Assembly (NCBI RefSeq): GCF_003071345.1
Contig: NZ_QCYK01000002.1
Location: 1,612,001 to 1,676,000 of the forward strand
Direction: 5' to 3'
DNA from: Chitinophaga parva
Lineage (GTDB): Bacteria; Bacteroidota; Bacteroidia; Chitinophagales; Chitinophagaceae
DNA: 64,000 nt
This document shows positions 60,672-64,000 of the stretch, in pieces; positions within the stretch are counted from its first letter, which is position 1; each line of letters starts with the position of its first letter. The position numbers and the translations under genes are program-made. The notes below the pieces were generated by a model. The model ran no database searches. It saw only the letters and a program-made list of their open reading frames with translations, and was not told where the DNA came from.

Positions 60672-61712
60672 ATGAAACAGGTATTTTTCTTTTGTCTGCC
60701 CGTCATCCTGTTGATGGCATCCTGCGGAACCTCTTCACCCGCACCCGAAGAAACGGTAAACATCACGCCCGTAAAAACCGCTGCAGTGGCCATGCGCAGC
60801 TATGTGGCGCCCATCATATGCAGCGGCACCATCGGTTCTGATAAGGAAACCCGGCTCAGTTTTAAAACCGGTGGTATCATCGCCCGGTTGAATGTGGAAG
60901 AAGGTGATGCCGTGCACGCCGGCCAGTTGCTCGGTACCCTCAATCTCACAGAGATCCATGCGCAGGCGCTGCAAGCCAGGCAAGGTTATGATAAGGCCCT
61001 GCGCCAGCAGCAACGCACCCGTAATCTCTATAACGACAGCACCGCTACCCGCGAAGAGCTGGAAAACAGCCAGACCGCCCTGGATATGGCGGAGCAGCAA
61101 CTGAATATCGCAAAGTTCAATGAACAATACGCCGCTATCTACGCCAATCAATCCGGCCGCGTACTGCATAAACTAATGAATACCGGCGAAATAGCGGCCC
61201 CCGGCCAGGCGGTGTATGTGATCAACAGCACCAATGCCGCAGACTGGGTGATCCGCACCGGCGTGGCAGACCGCGACTGGGCACGCCTGAAAATAGGGGA
61301 TACCGCCTCGCTCTCGCTGGACGCTTATCCGGGCAAAACATTAAAGGCTGTGCTTACCGAGCGGGGAGAAGCCGCGGATGCGGCTACGGGTACCTTCCCC
61401 CTTAAGCTGAAGGTCCTGCCGGGCGGCATTGCCCTTGCCAGCGGGCTTACTGCCAAGATCAGCCTCTATCCTTCGGAAGCTGCGCCCCTGGCCTTTGTAC
61501 CGGTAGAAGCCATCACGGAAGTAAACCACACTACCGCCTACGTATACACGATCAATGCGGATGGAAAATCTGTAAGCCGCCATGCAGTAAATATTGCCTG
61601 CCAGCTGAAAGATGCCGTGGGCGTGGATAAGGGCCTGGAAAATATCAGCCGGGTAGTAACAGACGGTGCGGCATTTCTCCGGGAAAACTCATTCGTTAAA
61701 GAAACCAAATAA
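60672..61712 (+). CDS. RND efflux periplasmic adaptor (MFP) lipoprotein
   Basis: 346 residues. The N-terminus KQVFFFCLPVILLMASCG contains a lipobox. Then come the lipoyl-like half (RLNVEEGDAVHAGQLLGTLN), a helical hairpin (about 95-140), the second lipoyl half (AIYANQSGRVLHKLMNTGEI), and the beta-barrel and membrane-proximal domains. Joins the TolC channel to the RND pump. Confidence 0.93.
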   Translation: MKQVFFFCLPVILLMASCGTSSPAPEETVNITPVKTAAVAMRSYVAPIICSGTIGSDKETRLSFKTGGIIARLNVEEGDAVHAGQLLGTLNLTEIHAQALQARQGYDKALRQQQRTRNLYNDSTATREELENSQTALDMAEQQLNIAKFNEQYAAIYANQSGRVLHKLMNTGEIAAPGQAVYVINSTNAADWVIRTGVADRDWARLKIGDTASLSLDAYPGKTLKAVLTERGEAADAATGTFPLKLKVLPGGIALASGLTAKISLYPSEAAPLAFVPVEAITEVNHTTAYVYTINADGKSVSRHAVNIACQLKDAVGVDKGLENISRVVTDGAAFLRENSFVKETK

Positions 61713-61751
61713 CCGGCAGCTACCGCCCGCCTCATTTATAAACTTATTGCT

Positions 61752-64000
61752 ATGCGCATTACCCAATTTTCTGTAAAGAACTACCAGTTCACCATCGTGA
61801 TCTTTCTCATGGTACTGGCGCTTGGGCTGACTTCCTTATTGAACATGCCAAGAGGGGAAGACCCTCCTTTCAAAGCCCCGCGCTTTACCATCATCGCCGT
61901 GTATCCCGGCACCAGTCCGAACGACATGGAGAAGCTGGTGTCCAAACCTATAGAAGACAAGCTGCATGAGCTCTCCGATATAAAACGCATCCGTACGGAC
62001 ATCAATGACGGCCTGTCTGTGACGGACCTGGAATTTGACTACAGCACCAATGCGGACGACAAGTACAATGAAGTGGTACGGGAACTGAACAGCATCCGCA
62101 CCACCCTGCCGGAAGCCCTACTGAGCCTGGATGTGAAGAAGGCGGAGTCGTCCAATGTGAATACTTACCAGCTGGCACTGGTGAGCCAGCGCGCCACTTA
62201 CAAACAACTCTGGGATGTGGCAGATGCACTCAAAACCCAGCTGGAAAAAGTAAAGGAGCTGAAGAAAGTGGAGATCCACGGCTATCCACAGCAGCAGATC
62301 CGCGTATCGGTAGACCTGGAAAAAATGGCCCAGCAGCATTTGTCGCTACCCCGCATCATCGCTGCGTTACAGGCTGGGGCACAGAACATTCCCGGTGGCA
62401 GTATTGACGCTGGTGGTAAGAAGTTCAACATCAAAACAAACGGTGATTATACCAGCATCGATGATATCCGCAACACGGTGATCGCTGCTGCCGGTGATAA
62501 GATGGTGCTCCTCGGCGACATTGCCGATGTACGCATGGATGATGAAGAACCCAGCTACCTGGCGCGTTTCAACGGACAGCGTTGCGTGTACATCACGGCT
62601 AACGAGAAAGAGCGTACGAATATCCTGGCTAATAACAAAGCGGTAGAGCCCCTGATCAGCGCGTTTAAGAAAACACTGCCGGGCAACATGGCCCTGTACG
62701 AAGGTTTTGTACAGGCCCAGGATGTACAGAAGCGGCTGTCTCACTTTGGGCGCGATTTTATCATTGCCATTCTCCTCGTGGCGGTTACCCTTATCCCGCT
62801 GGGCTGGCGTGCATCTTCCGTGGTGATGATCTCTATCCCGTTGTCTATTGCCATTGGCTTATTTATGCTGCAGATGCTGGGTTACACCATTAACCAGTTA
62901 AGCATTGTAGGCATGGTGGTAGCTTTAGGCCTGCTGGTGGACGATAGTATTGTGGTGATCGAGAACATAGAACGTTACCTGCGCCAGGGCGCCACCCCGC
63001 TGCGTGCCGCGATAGACGCCACGAAGCAGATCAGTGTAGCAGTAGTAGGATGTACAGCTATCCTTATTGTAAGTTTTTTACCCATCCTGTTCCTGCCGGA
63101 AGGCGCAGGTGATTTTATCCGCAGCCTGCCCATGGCCGTGGTGACCACCGTGATCGCATCGCTGTTTGTTTCACTCACCATCGTGCCCTTTCTGTCCCGC
63201 CTTATTTTGCGCCCGCATGCACACCCGGAGGGTAATATTGTGCTGCGCAAGCTGCAGCAACTGATCAATGGTTCTTACCGCCGCCTGCTAAACAGGGCCC
63301 TTGCAAAACCTTACTGGACGCTGGGTTTCGCGGTTACACTGTTCATTGCGGCGTGTATGTTGTTCAAGGTGGTGGGCTTCGGGTTGTTCCCGCGTTCTGA
63401 AAAGCCCATGTTCCTGGTGAATATTGAAACACCCCTGGGCACCAGCCTGGATAAAACGGATAGCGTGGCCCGTTTTGTAGAAGCGGAACTGCGCCGGCAC
63501 CCGGATATACAGAACGTATTTTCCAACACCGGCAAGGGCAACCCCGCCGTGTATTACAACCAGGCGCAGCACAGTGAGGCTTCCAATTTTGCACAGTTGT
63601 TCATCCGCCTGCACCCGCTGGAAGTGCCGGAGATGGAACGTTTGGTAGATACCCTGCGCGGCCGTTTTGACCACTATGCAGATGCAAAGATCGAAGTGAA
63701 ACAATTTGAACAAGGTCCCCTGCAGGAAGCACCTATTGCCATCCGCCTGTTTGGAGATAACCTGGATACTTTGCGCAACCTCAGCGGCCGCGTGGAAGAG
63801 CTGATGCACCGCACCCCGGGTACCATCTACGTGAATAACCCGCTGCAAACGTATAAAACAGACCTGCACCTGCAGATCAATAAAGACAAAGCCGCGCTGC
63901 TGGGCATCCAGACCAGTGATATAGACCGCATGGTGCGCATGGGCATAGCCGGCCTGAATGTGGCGCAGTATAAAGACGAGAAGGGAGATAACTACTTTAT
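61752..64000 (+). CDS. RND multidrug efflux permease, 3' end beyond the window
   Basis: About 749 residues of an expected 1000-1050. Starts MRITQFSVKNYQFTIVIFLM, the first transmembrane helix. The porter domains follow, with DPPFKAPRFTIIAVYPGTSP, then the helix cluster with the proton-relay Asp pair in ALGLLVDDSIVVIENIERYL, and the second porter half starts near LFPRSEKPMFLVNIETPLGT. Closest by pattern to the AcrB/MexF hydrophobe-amphiphile group. Substrates cannot be deduced. Third gene of the operon, 39 bp after the adaptor. Confidence 0.95.
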   Translation, partial: MRITQFSVKNYQFTIVIFLMVLALGLTSLLNMPRGEDPPFKAPRFTIIAVYPGTSPNDMEKLVSKPIEDKLHELSDIKRIRTDINDGLSVTDLEFDYSTNADDKYNEVVRELNSIRTTLPEALLSLDVKKAESSNVNTYQLALVSQRATYKQLWDVADALKTQLEKVKELKKVEIHGYPQQQIRVSVDLEKMAQQHLSLPRIIAALQAGAQNIPGGSIDAGGKKFNIKTNGDYTSIDDIRNTVIAAAGDKMVLLGDIADVRMDDEEPSYLARFNGQRCVYITANEKERTNILANNKAVEPLISAFKKTLPGNMALYEGFVQAQDVQKRLSHFGRDFIIAILLVAVTLIPLGWRASSVVMISIPLSIAIGLFMLQMLGYTINQLSIVGMVVALGLLVDDSIVVIENIERYLRQGATPLRAAIDATKQISVAVVGCTAILIVSFLPILFLPEGAGDFIRSLPMAVVTTVIASLFVSLTIVPFLSRLILRPHAHPEGNIVLRKLQQLINGSYRRLLNRALAKPYWTLGFAVTLFIAACMLFKVVGFGLFPRSEKPMFLVNIETPLGTSLDKTDSVARFVEAELRRHPDIQNVFSNTGKGNPAVYYNQAQHSEASNFAQLFIRLHPLEVPEMERLVDTLRGRFDHYADAKIEVKQFEQGPLQEAPIAIRLFGDNLDTLRNLSGRVEELMHRTPGTIYVNNPLQTYKTDLHLQINKDKAALLGIQTSDIDRMVRMGIAGLNVAQYKDEKGDNYF

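Overview
The window looks like a chromosomal segment of a Bacteroidota bacterium, most likely a soil-type Chitinophagaceae relative. The signs are a SusC/SusD pair, a hybrid two-component regulator with a propeller sensor, several secreted glycoside hydrolases, GH92 enzymes, Bacteroidota-type promoters (TTTG, about 19-21 nt, TAnnTTTG), and fused cbb3 oxidase subunits. The species assignment is inference. No rRNA, tRNA, CRISPR array, phage or intact transposon was seen.

Layout. 1-4.6 kb: transketolase (runs off the left edge), a Nudix/winged-helix pentose-type regulator and a divergent GH3 enzyme. 4.6-9.2 kb: relic of a CMD-family gene, then a cbb3 cytochrome oxidase operon ending in a truncated hemerythrin gene. 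9.2-14.3 kb: GH92, small lipoprotein, quinone-reductase-like MDR, KTSC protein, clan GH-A glycosidase. 14.3-16.8 kb: an AT-richer stretch of small orphan genes and gene wreckage (a frameshifted secreted protein, a retropepsin-like pseudogene). 16.8-32 kb: a polysaccharide utilisation locus on the minus strand: regulator, GH31 with PA14 insert, SusC, SusD, lipoprotein, GH2. 32-35 kb: two outer-membrane beta-barrel paralogues and an acetyl esterase. 35-37.7 kb: MocR regulator divergent from two CMD-family genes. 37.8-42 kb: xylBA with a divergent LacI regulator and a perfect operator palindrome. 42-55.9 kb: a PerM-type permease, nucleoside transporter, DUF218 protein, PAP2/sphingomyelin-synthase-like enzyme, ROK kinase, second GH92, response regulator beside the remnant of a kinase, M28 peptidase, YncE-like propeller. 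55.9-58.4 kb: nearly protein-free DNA holding a tandem family of candidate small RNA genes on the minus strand. 58.4-64 kb: TetR regulator and an RND efflux operon (runs off the right edge).

How it fits together. GH31 (probable alpha-xylosidase), GH2, GH3, a clan GH-A glycosidase and an acetyl esterase, together with xylose isomerase, xylulokinase and transketolase, suggest breakdown of a xylose-containing plant glucan such as xyloglucan and entry of xylose into the pentose phosphate pathway. The two GH92 enzymes point to alpha-mannoside use. The substrate assignment is inference.

The most unusual item is the small RNA array at 56.2-57.9 kb. Four copies share a promoter with an exact 19-nt spacer, two upstream elements at identical distances, a conserved 5' segment and a strong terminator hairpin. 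In one copy the sequence between these elements has diverged while the elements themselves are kept. A fifth copy keeps only the RNA body.
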